A stretch of 64,000 nucleotides of DNA from Ruminococcaceae bacterium AB4001 (GCA_000621765.1 JHXJ01000003.1:98636-162635); one strand, 5' to 3'; positions 36,385-45,095 are shown, numbered from the stretch's first letter. A program made the numbers and translations. The notes: generated by a model not told the origin, from the sequence alone.

Positions 36385-37841
36385 AAACCTGCCTCCTTCA
36401 TAGCGGGATAGATTTTTGAAAACTCCTTATATCTCTCGTCGTACTTAGCAACGAGCTCAGGTGTGGGAACAACGGAAACGTGCTTGGCAACTGTAGCTGC
36501 GCATGCCTCTTCTACAGAAGCGTACTCGCCGCACGCAACTGCAGCAAGGAGAGCGCCGCCCATTGCAGGGCCTTCGTCATTCTCTGTCTGTGTAAGTTCG
36601 ATACCGAGAACGTTGGATACGATCGTGCACCAGAGCTTAGACTTGGCACCGCCGCCGCAGATGGAAGAACTCTTGATATCAAGACCCATCTTCTTTGCGC
36701 ACTCGAAGGAATCTCTGAGAGCGAATGCAACGCCTTCCATAACTGCGAGCGTCATATCCTTACGTGTTGTATCCATAGACATGCCTACGAACATTGCGCG
36801 GCAGTCGGGATTGTTAAGAGGAGATCTCTCGCCCATGAGATAAGGCAGGAAGAATACTTTGTTTGTTCCGAGAGCCTCAAGGCCTTCCTGTTCCTTAGCG
36901 TAATCGGTCGTGCCGATGATCTCTTCCATCCACCACTTGTTGCAGGAAGCAGCGCTGAGCATGCATCCCATGAGATGGAATCCGCCGTCAGCGTGATCGA
37001 ATGCGTGGAGTGAGTTAGCTTCGTCATTCTTGAATGTGCTGGAAGCGATGAAGATCGTACCAGAAGTGCCAAGTGAGATATTGCATCCGCCGTTGCCGAT
37101 GATGCCCATACCGACTGCTGCAGCAGCATTATCGCCTGCACCTGCAGCAATAACGCAGTCGCTGTTGATGCCGAGCTTTTCAGCGATCTCAGGAAGGATC
37201 TTGCCGATTGCTTCATAGCTCTCGAAAACTTCAGGCAGCCACTCAGCCTTCATGTCGAGGATCTTGAGCATCTCTTCGGACCACTTTCTGTTCTCGCAGT
37301 CGAAGTAGAGCGTGCCGGAAGCATCAGATACGTCTGTAGCGAAAACGCCGGAAAGTCTGTATGCGAGATAATCCTTAGGGAGTAATACCTTCGCGATCTT
37401 TGCGAAATTCTCGGGCTCGTTCTTGTGTACCCACATTACCTTCGGAGCTGTGAAACCTGCGAAAGCAATGTTGCCTGTGTATTTGGAAAGATTAGCCTTG
37501 CCGATCTCATTGTTGAGATAATCTGTCTCGACCTGTGATCTTCCGTCGTTCCAGAGAATAGCAGGTCTTATTACCTTGCCTTCGCTGTCGAGAAGAGTAA
37601 GACCGTGCATCTGGCCGCCGAAGCTGATGCCTGCGACTTCCTTACCATCGATGCCGTCGAGGAGCTTTGCAAGACCCTTCATGGTTCCGTCGAACCAGTC
37701 TTCAGGATTCTGTTCAGACCATCCTGTCTGAGGGAAGTTTACGGGATAACTCTCAGAAACAGTTCTGATAATCTCTCCCCCGCTCTTCATAAGGAGCAGT
37801 TTAACTGCTGATGTACCGAGATCAATACCAATGTAATACAT
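36378..37841 (-). CDS. xylB: Xylulokinase (FGGY family)
   Basis: 487 residues; phosphorylates D-xylulose to xylulose 5-phosphate. FGGY kinase signatures: MYYIGIDLGTSAVKLLLM, GWSEQNPEDWF near 42, GISFGGQMHGLTLLD near 73 (the XylB substrate motif with MHG), catalytic Asp in AAGAGDNAAAAVG near 236, and ICGGGAKSKLW near 395. First gene of a five-gene operon (xylB, DUF4867, isomerase, transketolase N and C). ATG follows GGGAGG. Assignment to XylB rather than another FGGY kinase rests on these motifs and on its transketolase partners. Confidence 0.93.
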   Translation of the reverse strand: MYYIGIDLGTSAVKLLLMKSGGEIIRTVSESYPVNFPQTGWSEQNPEDWFDGTMKGLAKLLDGIDGKEVAGISFGGQMHGLTLLDSEGKVIRPAILWNDGRSQVETDYLNNEIGKANLSKYTGNIAFAGFTAPKVMWVHKNEPENFAKIAKVLLPKDYLAYRLSGVFATDVSDASGTLYFDCENRKWSEEMLKILDMKAEWLPEVFESYEAIGKILPEIAEKLGINSDCVIAAGAGDNAAAAVGMGIIGNGGCNISLGTSGTIFIASSTFKNDEANSLHAFDHADGGFHLMGCMLSAASCNKWWMEEIIGTTDYAKEQEGLEALGTNKVFFLPYLMGERSPLNNPDCRAMFVGMSMDTTRKDMTLAVMEGVAFALRDSFECAKKMGLDIKSSSICGGGAKSKLWCTIVSNVLGIELTQTENDEGPAMGGALLAAVACGEYASVEEACAATVAKHVSVVPTPELVAKYDERYKEFSKIYPAMKEAGLW

Positions 37842-37911
37842 AAGAACCTCCCAGTTCGCTTAATAGTACAAATAACATACTAAATGAATAAGGTATAAAA
37901 GGCATTTACCA

Positions 37912-37933
37912 TTTTGCAAATAATATTGCAAAA
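37912..37933. promoter_or_regulatory. Palindromic operator candidate upstream of xylB
   Basis: Inverted repeat TTTTGCAA-N6-TTGCAAAA, centred about 80 bases before the xylB ATG. The surrounding 388-bp spacer (37842-38229) is otherwise AT-rich and holds the carB terminator at its far end; no further gene seen. Confidence 0.45.
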
Positions 37934-38164
37934 AAGTTATGCGTATTAAACAAATTCAACACTTATTGCGATTATTACAAAGAGGGCATCCTGGAAAGTA
38001 CGCAACCGCAGATGCGCAGTATTTATAGGCATTTCAAGCAAATTTACATCAGCCTGCACGCCATTGGAAGCGCAAGATCAATTATACATTTTTTGCTTGC
38101 CAACACAGCAATATCTGTATAATCAGCAAGAATTGAACACTGAGGCAATATTGCATGAACACTT

Positions 38165-38203
38165 GCAAAAATGAAAAGAGCTGTCCCTGCGCGGAACAGC
38201 CCT
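38165..38203 (-). terminator. Terminator of carB
   Basis: Arms 38178-38187 and 38193-38202 pair over 10 positions (two G-T pairs) with a five-base loop; the minus strand then reads TTTTCATTTTTG. It lies 27 bases after the carB stop codon. Confidence 0.75.
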
Positions 38204-38229
38204 TGGAAAAGCTTGAAAATATAGGTTTT

Positions 38230-41200
38230 TTACTTGATGTCTGCGTGATAATCCTGAAGTGCCTTGACCTCGAAGACTCTCTCCTTCGCAGCCTTGATAC
38301 CCTCTGCGCATGCCTTAGCAGCAGCCATCGTTGTGATGTAAGGGATATGCTGGCGGATAGCATCCTTACGGATGTAAGAGTCATCGTGTGAAGAAGTCTT
38401 GCCTGCAGGTGTGTTGATGACGAGATCTATGTCACGGTTGAGGATCATGTCGCCGATGTTAGGTCTGCCCTCATAGAGCTTCTTGACCTTCTCTGCCTTG
38501 ATACCTGCCTTATCGATCATGTCGAATGTTCCGCCTGTGGCAAAGATCTTGAAGCCGAGGTCTGAGAACATCTGGGCTACTTCAACGAGATCGACCTTGT
38601 CGAGATCTGATACGGAGAGGAGCACGCTGCCCTCGAGCGGAAGTTCTGTTTTCGTTGCTTCCTGTGCTTTGAAGCTTGCTTCACCGAAGTGGGTTGCAAG
38701 ACCTAATACCTCACCTGTAGATCTCATCTCAGGTCCAAGAACAGGGTCAACTTCCTGGAACATATTGAACGGGAAGACTGCTTCCTTTACTCCGTAGTGA
38801 GGGATCACCTTATCGTGGAGTTCCGGTACGGGAGACGGTCTGCCTGTGAGGTGGCTCGTCATGATGTCCGTAGCGATCTTAACCATGTTGGTGCCTGTTA
38901 CCTTGGATACGAGCGGTACCGTTCTGGATGCACGCGGGTTAGCCTCGAGCACGAATACAACACCGTCTTCGATCGCATACTGCATGTTCATGAGACCTAC
39001 AACGTGCATCTCGACTGCGATCTTTCTTGTGTATTCCTTGATGGTCTCAACCAGTTCAGGAGAGAGGTTCTTGGAAGGCAGGATGCATGCGGAGTCACCG
39101 GAGTGGATTCCGGCAAGCTCGATGTGCTCCATGACTGCAGGAACATAGCAGTTGGTGCCGTCAGAGATAGCATCTGCTTCGCACTCTGTTGCGTGGTGCA
39201 GGAAACGGTCGATAAGGATCGGTCTGTCAGGTGTAACGCCGACTGCGGCATTCATGTAGACTCTCATCATCTCGTCGTCGTGAACGATCTCCATTCCTCT
39301 TCCGCCAAGAACGTAAGAAGGACGTACCATGACAGGGTAACCGATCTTATTTGCAATAGCGATAGCTTCATCAGCGTTGACAGCCATGCCGGCCTCAGGC
39401 ATCGGGATGCCGAGACGGTTCATCATGGCGCGGAAGTGATCTCTGTCTTCTGCAAGGTCGATAGTCTCAGGTGTTGTACCCAGGATATTTACGCCGTTTG
39501 CCTTAAGGCTTGCTGCAAGGTTCAGAGGTGTCTGGCCGCCGAACTGTGCGATAACGCCGAGAGGCTTTTCCTTCTCATGGATAGCGAGAACATCTTCCAG
39601 TGTAAGAGGCTCGAAATAGAGCTTGTCGGAAGTATCGTAGTCTGTGGAAACCGTCTCAGGGTTGCAGTTAACGATAATGGACTCGAAGCCGAGCTTCTTG
39701 AGTGCCAATGCAGCGTGTACGCAGCAATAGTCGAATTCGATTCCCTGGCCGATTCTGTTCGGACCGCCGCCCAGGATCATGATCTTCTTGTTGTTTGAAA
39801 CAGGTGACTTGTCCTCAATATGATAGGAAGAATAATAGTAAGCAGCATCCTGTGTTCCGGATACGTGTACGCCTTCCCATGCTTCCTTGATGCCGTATTC
39901 ATAACGTGCACGGCGGATAAGATCTTCTGAAACGCTTAAGAGCTGTGAGAGATACTTATCGGAGAAGCCGTCGAGCTTAGCCTGACGGAGAGTCTTCTCG
40001 TCAGGGATCCGCCCTGCGTGCTTGATGAGCTCTTCCTCTTCTTCAACGAGTTCTTTCATCTGCTCGATGAACCAGTGCTTGATCTTTGTAAGCTCGTAGA
40101 GTTCTTCTACTGTTGCGCCCTTACGGAGTGCTTCATACATGATGAACTGACGCTCTGAAGAAGGCTGTGTGAGCTTAAGCATAAGCTCTTCCTTTGTAAG
40201 CTTGTTGAAATCTTTAGCAAAGCCAAGACCATATCTGTCCTTCTCCAGGGATCTGATAGCCTTCTGGAAAGCTTCCTTGTATGTCTTACCGATGCTCATT
40301 ACTTCGCCTACGGCTCTCATCTGTGTGCCGAGCTTGTCCTGTGCGCCGTGGAATTTCTCGAAAGCCCATCTTGCGAACTTGATTACGACATAGTCGCCGT
40401 CCGGATAGTACTTATCAAGTGTGCCGTACTTGCCGCAGGGAATCTCATCAAGTGTGAGACCGCATGCGAGCATTGCGGATACGAGAGCGATCGGGAAACC
40501 TGTTGCCTTTGAAGCAAGAGCGGAAGATCTTGATGTTCTCGGGTTGATCTCTATAACAACGATCCTTCCTGTCTTAGGGTCATGAGCGAACTGGCAGTTG
40601 CAGCCGCCGATAACCTCGATAGCCTTAACGATTCTGTATGAATAATCCTGAAGGATATCCTGAACGTCCTGTGAGATAGTGAGCATCGGCGCGGAGCAGA
40701 AAGAGTCACCTGTGTGAACGCCGATAGGGTCAATGTTTTCGATAAAGCATACTGTAATGACGTTGTTCTTAGAGTCTCTTACAACTTCGAGCTCGAGCTC
40801 TTCCCAACCGCTGATGGACTCTTCTACGAGTACCTGGTGGATCATGGAAGCTGCAAGACCTCTCTCGACTACTGTCTTAAGCTCGTCGATGTTGTATACG
40901 AGACCGCCGCCTGCGCCGCCCATTGTGTATGCAGGTCTGATGACTACCGGGTAACCAAGATCATCAGCGATCTTGATAGCCTCTTCTACGGAATATGCTT
41001 CGTGAGATCTCGGCATCTCAATGCCCAGCGAAGTCATTGTCTCCTTGAACTCGATTCTGTCCTCGCCTCTCTCGATGGCATCGACCTGAACGCCGATTAC
41101 CTGAACGCCGTACTTCTCGAGAATGCCGGCCTTGGCAAGCTCGGAGCAGAGATTGAGGCCTGACTGGCCGCCTAAGTTAGGAAGAAGAGCATCGGGGCGC

Positions 41201-41442
41201 TCTTTAGCGATTATCTGTTCGAGACGCTTTACGTTAAGCGGTTCGATGTAAGTCCTGTCGGCTACATCAGGGTCGGTCATTATGGTTGCAGGATTGGAAT
41301 TGACCAGGACGATCTCGTAACCGAGCTTCCTTAAAGCTTTGCACGCCTGGGTTCCGGAATAGTCGAACTCGCAAGCCTGGCCGATGATGATAGGACCTGA
41401 ACCGATAATAAGGATCTTTTTGATATCTTCTCTCTTTGGCAT
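38230..41442 (-). CDS. carB: Carbamoyl-phosphate synthase, large subunit
   Basis: 1,070 residues, normal length. Makes carbamoyl phosphate from bicarbonate, ammonia and two ATP for pyrimidine and arginine synthesis. Start MPKREDIKKILIIGSGPIIIGQACEFDYSG. Two duplicated ATP-grasp halves: GYPVVIRPAYTMGGAGGG near 168 and GYPVMVRPSYVLGGRGME near 707, each with the NPR motif (EINPRTSRSSALASKATG; EANPRASRTVPLVSKVTG). A C-terminal MGS allosteric domain begins near 935 (FATGGTFDMIDKAG). ATG follows AAGGGGG. The glutaminase subunit carA is not adjacent. The opposite strand carries a long open frame (38797-39798) that I regard as a codon-bias shadow. Confidence 0.97.
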   Translation of the reverse strand: MPKREDIKKILIIGSGPIIIGQACEFDYSGTQACKALRKLGYEIVLVNSNPATIMTDPDVADRTYIEPLNVKRLEQIIAKERPDALLPNLGGQSGLNLCSELAKAGILEKYGVQVIGVQVDAIERGEDRIEFKETMTSLGIEMPRSHEAYSVEEAIKIADDLGYPVVIRPAYTMGGAGGGLVYNIDELKTVVERGLAASMIHQVLVEESISGWEELELEVVRDSKNNVITVCFIENIDPIGVHTGDSFCSAPMLTISQDVQDILQDYSYRIVKAIEVIGGCNCQFAHDPKTGRIVVIEINPRTSRSSALASKATGFPIALVSAMLACGLTLDEIPCGKYGTLDKYYPDGDYVVIKFARWAFEKFHGAQDKLGTQMRAVGEVMSIGKTYKEAFQKAIRSLEKDRYGLGFAKDFNKLTKEELMLKLTQPSSERQFIMYEALRKGATVEELYELTKIKHWFIEQMKELVEEEEELIKHAGRIPDEKTLRQAKLDGFSDKYLSQLLSVSEDLIRRARYEYGIKEAWEGVHVSGTQDAAYYYSSYHIEDKSPVSNNKKIMILGGGPNRIGQGIEFDYCCVHAALALKKLGFESIIVNCNPETVSTDYDTSDKLYFEPLTLEDVLAIHEKEKPLGVIAQFGGQTPLNLAASLKANGVNILGTTPETIDLAEDRDHFRAMMNRLGIPMPEAGMAVNADEAIAIANKIGYPVMVRPSYVLGGRGMEIVHDDEMMRVYMNAAVGVTPDRPILIDRFLHHATECEADAISDGTNCYVPAVMEHIELAGIHSGDSACILPSKNLSPELVETIKEYTRKIAVEMHVVGLMNMQYAIEDGVVFVLEANPRASRTVPLVSKVTGTNMVKIATDIMTSHLTGRPSPVPELHDKVIPHYGVKEAVFPFNMFQEVDPVLGPEMRSTGEVLGLATHFGEASFKAQEATKTELPLEGSVLLSVSDLDKVDLVEVAQMFSDLGFKIFATGGTFDMIDKAGIKAEKVKKLYEGRPNIGDMILNRDIDLVINTPAGKTSSHDDSYIRKDAIRQHIPYITTMAAAKACAEGIKAAKERVFEVKALQDYHADIK

Positions 41443-41523
41443 ATTCGTACGCCCCCTTCTTAGTCCTAATGAAATTTACTAGACAGAATTCTAACACAGA
41501 ATTGTAACATTGAGGCAACGTCT

Positions 41524-41551
41524 TTGCATTATTTATTTTATTGATTACAAT
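41524..41551 (+). promoter_or_regulatory. Putative promoter giving a leaderless mRNA
   Basis: TTGCAT (41524-41529), 16 bases, TACAAT (41546-41551), only six bases before ATG 41558. The next gene has no ribosome binding site. Confidence 0.4.
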
Positions 41552-41557
41552 ACTTTC

Positions 41558-42163
41558 ATGAAATTATTGAATCAGACAGAAAACACAAAGAGTTTCCGCG
41601 GTATCCCCGCTCTTTCAGGGGCACTATTATCCGTTTTTCTGCTTGCCGGCTGTTTTGATCCGGTACCCCAGCAGACCGTCTATGTCGAGACAAAAGATAC
41701 CGTCGAGATAGTCTATTCCGAAAATGATGCCGGCGGCGCAGGTCTTCCTTTCGGTGTCACTTTGCAGGTAGACCCTGATGTTCTGGTCCCCTGCGAGTTC
41801 GAACGCGTAGTCGACGGCGATACGATAATAGTTCACGATCCGGAAGGAAAGCGCAGAAGAGTCCGTCTTACAGGAATCAATGCTCCCGAATCCGTTCACG
41901 AGGATGAGAGCAGGAATACCGACGAAGGCCGTGCTGCATCCGCTTTCATGAAAGATCTCATGTCTGACGTCGAGGTAGTCTACCTTGAATACGACGTTGA
42001 GGAATTCGACCAGTACGAAAGGACTCTGGCCTATGTCTGGATCGACACAGGCGATACCTACATCATGGTCAACGAGATCATGCTCGCAACAGATCACGCC
42101 GAGCCCGTCTATATCGAACCCAACCTGAAGTATGCTGATGATTTCAGGCAGTACGAAGGCTGA
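41558..42163 (+). CDS. Thermonuclease-like (SNase domain) lipoprotein
   Basis: About 201 residues from ATG 41558; an upstream in-frame start at 41510 has no better context. Lipoprotein-like N-terminus with FLLAGCF (Cys near 31). Staphylococcal nuclease fold: FERVVDGDTIIVHD near 87, RVRLTGINAPESVHEDES near 106, and YERTLAYVWIDTG near 147. The arginines and glutamate of the SNase active site are present (RLTG, APE, YER). The usual GIDAPE aspartate is asparagine (GINAPE), which may weaken calcium binding. Likely cell-surface nuclease acting on extracellular DNA or RNA. No Shine-Dalgarno sequence precedes the ATG. Confidence 0.85.
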   Translation: MKLLNQTENTKSFRGIPALSGALLSVFLLAGCFDPVPQQTVYVETKDTVEIVYSENDAGGAGLPFGVTLQVDPDVLVPCEFERVVDGDTIIVHDPEGKRRRVRLTGINAPESVHEDESRNTDEGRAASAFMKDLMSDVEVVYLEYDVEEFDQYERTLAYVWIDTGDTYIMVNEIMLATDHAEPVYIEPNLKYADDFRQYEG

Positions 42164-42166
42164 GTA

Positions 42167-43561
42167 TTACTCGAATCCCTGCCTCTTCATGCGTTTGTAA
42201 TCCTCATCATCGGATTCGTAATCGCTTTTAGCTGTTCCGAAAAACTGCGGATCAAATTCGGTGCTGTCAATACCTGACGGCTGAGCAGGCTGGGATTCCG
42301 GAATCTTTGCATCCGGGTACTCCGGGGTAGGATGTCCGGACCTTTCAGGCATCTCACTATCCTTTGGTTTCTTGTTAAATTTGCTGATCATCGAGATCGT
42401 AGATACCGTAAGAATGAACAACCAGGCTATACCAAATATCAGCAGCATTATGCCAAAAGATTTATCTTCCATAGAAGACGTAAGCAACGAAACAGCCGTT
42501 ACCAGCATTCCGATACCTGCTACAAAGAAAGGTATCAGGAACAAAAAGGAAATGAATTGAACTGCCTTCGGTGCTTTATCGGTAGTGTAATTCCATGACT
42601 TGGAAGTTCCGCTGCTGCCTGTATATGTGCTTGCGCCTATCCCGAAAGACACTGCTTTCTGCTCCTGAACAGGCTCGGCATCAAACGGGACTTCCTCATA
42701 CTCGACATCCTTATCTTTCCTATACTGATTTATTGCGCCTATTAACATCGGAGTAAAGATTCCTCCGATGATCAGAAGTGGGAAGAACGTGGAAACAAGA
42801 GCTAATATCCTTGAAGGATTTCCGGTATCAAGTTTATCCCCCGCGTTCTTAATCGCATACTGGAAGGCATCGGTAAAAGCAACGCCGGGATCGTAACCCT
42901 GTTCGAGAGCATCCTGAACCATGTTTCCAAATCGGTTGAACATCGATTCGGTAATGATCGGGTCAGTTTCATCTCCCTGGACCGCTTCCCAGGCATAATT
43001 CGGAACGGTTATCTGGCCTTCTTCAAGAAGCAGCGCGTCGCTCTTCGGGATAACGTAGAGAAATACCCAGTGCTGCTCATCACTGTAATTATTTACATAG
43101 AGATCATATGTATAAGCTTCTACATCTATCTGGCCGCTGCCCATATCATCAACATACATGGTATATATGACAGGACAGATGCCAGTGATCTCGTTATATT
43201 TTTCCAGTACTGATAATAGCGAATCATCGTTCTTGATAACGTCGATAGTGTCGTATACCGCAGGACTGTCCAGATAGCGGGGCTTGAGCTTCCTCGGTAC
43301 CGATTCGGACATGCCAAGTGTGCTCATGACAACGAAGAAACCTGCAAATATGCTAAGGAATATTACCGGGAAAAGCGAAGTTTTCTGAGGCTTTGTCCTT
43401 GAATAAACATACTCATCCGCAGCACCTCCGTTACGGTGATGCTTCAGATAACGGTGAGCACCCGGAAAGTAGGTCCTGGAAATGTGATTTCCGCTGCTCC
43501 CGTGTGAACCGCCGCCGTGGAATCCTCCTCCGTGCGAGCCTCCGCCAGATGAATGTGGCAT
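42167..43561 (-). CDS. TPM-domain-like membrane protein with His/Gly-rich N-terminus
   Basis: 464 residues. A cytoplasmic His/Gly/Ser-rich N-terminus (repeated GGGSHG/GGGFHG), a TM helix near 65-85, and an extracytoplasmic domain of about 150 residues (VIKNDDSLLSVLEKYNEITGICPVIYTM ... HWVFLYVIPKSD) that resembles the TPM/YgcG fold. A TM pair and further TM helices near 335-360 and 375-395 follow, then an acidic Pro-rich tail. ATG follows GGGAGGG. Stop codons of this gene and the nuclease gene are three bases apart. The His-rich tail could bind metal. No function assigned. Confidence 0.65.
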   Translation of the reverse strand: MPHSSGGGSHGGGFHGGGSHGSSGNHISRTYFPGAHRYLKHHRNGGAADEYVYSRTKPQKTSLFPVIFLSIFAGFFVVMSTLGMSESVPRKLKPRYLDSPAVYDTIDVIKNDDSLLSVLEKYNEITGICPVIYTMYVDDMGSGQIDVEAYTYDLYVNNYSDEQHWVFLYVIPKSDALLLEEGQITVPNYAWEAVQGDETDPIITESMFNRFGNMVQDALEQGYDPGVAFTDAFQYAIKNAGDKLDTGNPSRILALVSTFFPLLIIGGIFTPMLIGAINQYRKDKDVEYEEVPFDAEPVQEQKAVSFGIGASTYTGSSGTSKSWNYTTDKAPKAVQFISFLFLIPFFVAGIGMLVTAVSLLTSSMEDKSFGIMLLIFGIAWLFILTVSTISMISKFNKKPKDSEMPERSGHPTPEYPDAKIPESQPAQPSGIDSTEFDPQFFGTAKSDYESDDEDYKRMKRQGFE

Positions 43562-43581
43562 TATCTATCCCTCCCTATTGG

Positions 43582-43911
43582 TCACTGCTTTGGAACAACA
43601 GCGTAAAAGACCAGATCGGCTTCTGAGTTGTTTATGAGTGAATGCGAGTGGTTTTCCGGGCAATAATGACAGCACCCTTCCTTAATGGGGAATTCCTCTC
43701 CGTCATATTTCACCTTACCCTCACCTTTGAGGATAAATATCATTTCGCAGCTGCCCTCATGCATGTGGTAACCGATCGAAGCATCCGGAGGAAGCTTGCC
43801 GAGCATCATCTTGTTCACGCCGTCAGTGATCATCTTGTTATAAAAGATGCCTTCTCCGCCCTTAAAGCCGGGGTTTTCCGTCCAATCCATCTCTTCAAAT
43901 TTCTTAATCAT
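43582..43911 (-). CDS. Cupin-domain protein
   Basis: 109-residue single-domain beta-barrel protein. Cupin motif 1: IGYHMHEGSCEMIFILKGEG (His, His, Glu ligands, residues about 46-65). Motif 2: GCCHYCPENHSHSLINNS (His near 92). Such small cupins bind a metal and a small ligand; the specific reaction is unknown. ATG follows TGGAGGATATTT. The TGTAACATTGTTACA palindrome sits 33 bases upstream of its ATG. Confidence 0.88.
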   Translation of the reverse strand: MIKKFEEMDWTENPGFKGGEGIFYNKMITDGVNKMMLGKLPPDASIGYHMHEGSCEMIFILKGEGKVKYDGEEFPIKEGCCHYCPENHSHSLINNSEADLVFYAVVPKQ

Positions 43912-43944
43912 AAATATCCTCCAAATATGCTTGTTTCAGGCATT

Positions 43945-43959
43945 TGTAACATTGTTACA
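43945..43959. promoter_or_regulatory. 15-bp palindrome TGTAACATTGTTACA, copy 3
   Basis: Same element as at 17846, 24436 and 59989, here in reverse orientation, between the FliB-like gene and the cupin gene, 33 bases before the cupin start. Read on the minus strand it is followed by AAATGCCTG, as in the 59989 copy. Confidence 0.55.
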
Positions 43960-43986
43960 CAACTAATTCAAACCCTTTTTGCCGAT

Positions 43987-44796
43987 TTATTTGAACGTCT
44001 CGAGTGCTTCATCGATGTTTATGTCGGAGTATTCGACCTCGCAGGAGAACGCACGGGCTACATCGGCGATACCGCACCCTTTTGAGACCAGATCAGAGAG
44101 CAGATAAGTCGCTTCGGCAGCAAATCTTCCGGCTCCCTTGTACCTGTATAACAGGTAAGCGGCAAAATTCGAAAATTCCTTTTCGTAAGCCGTTATTGTT
44201 TTATCCTCATCCTCTTTGGAAACCGGCTCTTCAATTATCTTCGACAAGAGCGTGCTCCACTTGGGATCCATAACTTCCATGCCGTCAAAGATCTCTGCCC
44301 TGAGCTTTGACTCTGCCCTCTTGCCGCCGCTGATCTCTGAAAGTCTTTCAGTCAGAGGCTTTGATACATCAAAAACAGCTTTGACGTAACCCGGCAGTTC
44401 CATGAACGAACCGTCTTCAGCAATAAGCTTAAAAGGATTCTCTGCTTCAAGAGCGAGCCTGCATGCTTCTTCGCAGACAAGACCTATGCCGGCTTCAACG
44501 TGATCTTCAAACTCATTATAGAATCTCGGGTGTTCCCTGCAGATGTCACAGAGATAATCTTCGCCGTGCTTTATGATCATCTCGCAGAGATTGTCATCCC
44601 TTAAGAAAGGACAGCGTCCGTCATCCTTCAGGACAAAGCATCCGTCCTTGATCTTGGAGGATACCTCAGGATTCTCCTCAAATCTTTTAAGGGATGCGGA
44701 ATCAATGCCGATGACCCATCCGGCACAGCATGTGTGAACGCACTTGTCCGCTTTACACCTGAAATTCTGACAGTAATCAGGACTGTAAGTATTCAT
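43987..44796 (-). CDS. FliB-family cysteine-rich protein (flagellin lysine-N-methylase-like)
   Basis: 269 residues. N-terminal cysteine cluster typical of the FliB family: CQNFRCKADKCVHTCCAGW, then CPFLRDDNLCEMII near 62-75, YLCDICREHPRFYNEFEDH near 81-99, and CEEACRLALE near 108-117, probably ligating an Fe-S cluster. In Salmonella FliB methylates flagellin lysines. No flagellar gene is present here, so the substrate may be another surface protein. Members are frequent in Clostridia without flagella. No close operon partner; the cupin lies 75 bases downstream. Confidence 0.85.
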   Translation of the reverse strand: MNTYSPDYCQNFRCKADKCVHTCCAGWVIGIDSASLKRFEENPEVSSKIKDGCFVLKDDGRCPFLRDDNLCEMIIKHGEDYLCDICREHPRFYNEFEDHVEAGIGLVCEEACRLALEAENPFKLIAEDGSFMELPGYVKAVFDVSKPLTERLSEISGGKRAESKLRAEIFDGMEVMDPKWSTLLSKIIEEPVSKEDEDKTITAYEKEFSNFAAYLLYRYKGAGRFAAEATYLLSDLVSKGCGIADVARAFSCEVEYSDINIDEALETFK

Positions 44797-44859
44797 AATA
44801 GCCTCTTCCCTTTAATTTATTCCAACGAAAATTATACCACGATTGAAAGATTATCAAAT

Positions 44860-44887
44860 TTGATTTGCCTGAAAGCGCGTGTATAAT
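44860..44887 (+). promoter_or_regulatory. Consensus-like promoter with no protein gene downstream
   Basis: TTGATT (44860-44865), 16 bases, TATAAT (44882-44887) on the plus strand. Downstream, 44890-44990 contains GC-rich inverted repeats (for example CACGATC/GATCGTG) and a T6 run, but no convincing reading frame. Could drive a small RNA. The remaining spacer to 45095 holds only the GH43 terminator. Confidence 0.35.
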
Positions 44888-45040
44888 TACCCCTGGCAGG
44901 AAGAGAACGCTTAGCGCCTGTGGCGGGTCCGGCACGATCATTTTTTACGGCTTCGCAGGCAGCCGGATCGTGTACGATCTTGTACATCCAAGTATTTACT
45001 TGGATTTAATGATTTCTCTTTCTGCTTATATTTTTGCAAG

Positions 45041-45070
45041 ACAAAGGCCCGGAGTAATCCGGGCCTCATT
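45041..45070 (-). terminator. Terminator of the GH43 gene
   Basis: Perfect 9-bp stem AGGCCCGGA/TCCGGGCCT with loop GTAA (45045-45066), 30 bases after the GH43 stop codon. The T-tract on the minus strand is short (TTTGTCTT). Confidence 0.75.
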
Positions 45071-45095
45071 GTTTTCGCTGTGATAAAAACTCTTA

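Noticed and set aside
36480..37013. A 177-codon open frame opposite xylB
   Set aside because: Fully antisense to well-conserved xylB codons, with no initiation site and a Cys/His-rich, non-globular product.
38797..39798. A 333-codon open frame on the strand opposite carB
   Set aside because: It lies entirely inside carB with matching codon phase, has no ribosome binding site, and its product is an unstructured His/Arg/Cys-rich sequence. It is a shadow of carB codon bias.
41443..41557. A pyrimidine attenuator or riboswitch in front of carB
   Set aside because: The carB leader is short, with no terminator/antiterminator pair and no PyrR-type binding loop.
44888..44990. Possible signal recognition particle RNA or 6S RNA
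   Set aside because: The SRP core (GGTCAGG...GGAAGCAGC) is absent, and no long 6S-type bubble structure could be drawn.
44865..45083. A 72-codon plus-strand open frame between the FliB-like and GH43 genes
   Set aside because: It begins with TTG inside a -35/-10 region, lacks a ribosome binding site, and runs through the GH43 terminator hairpin.
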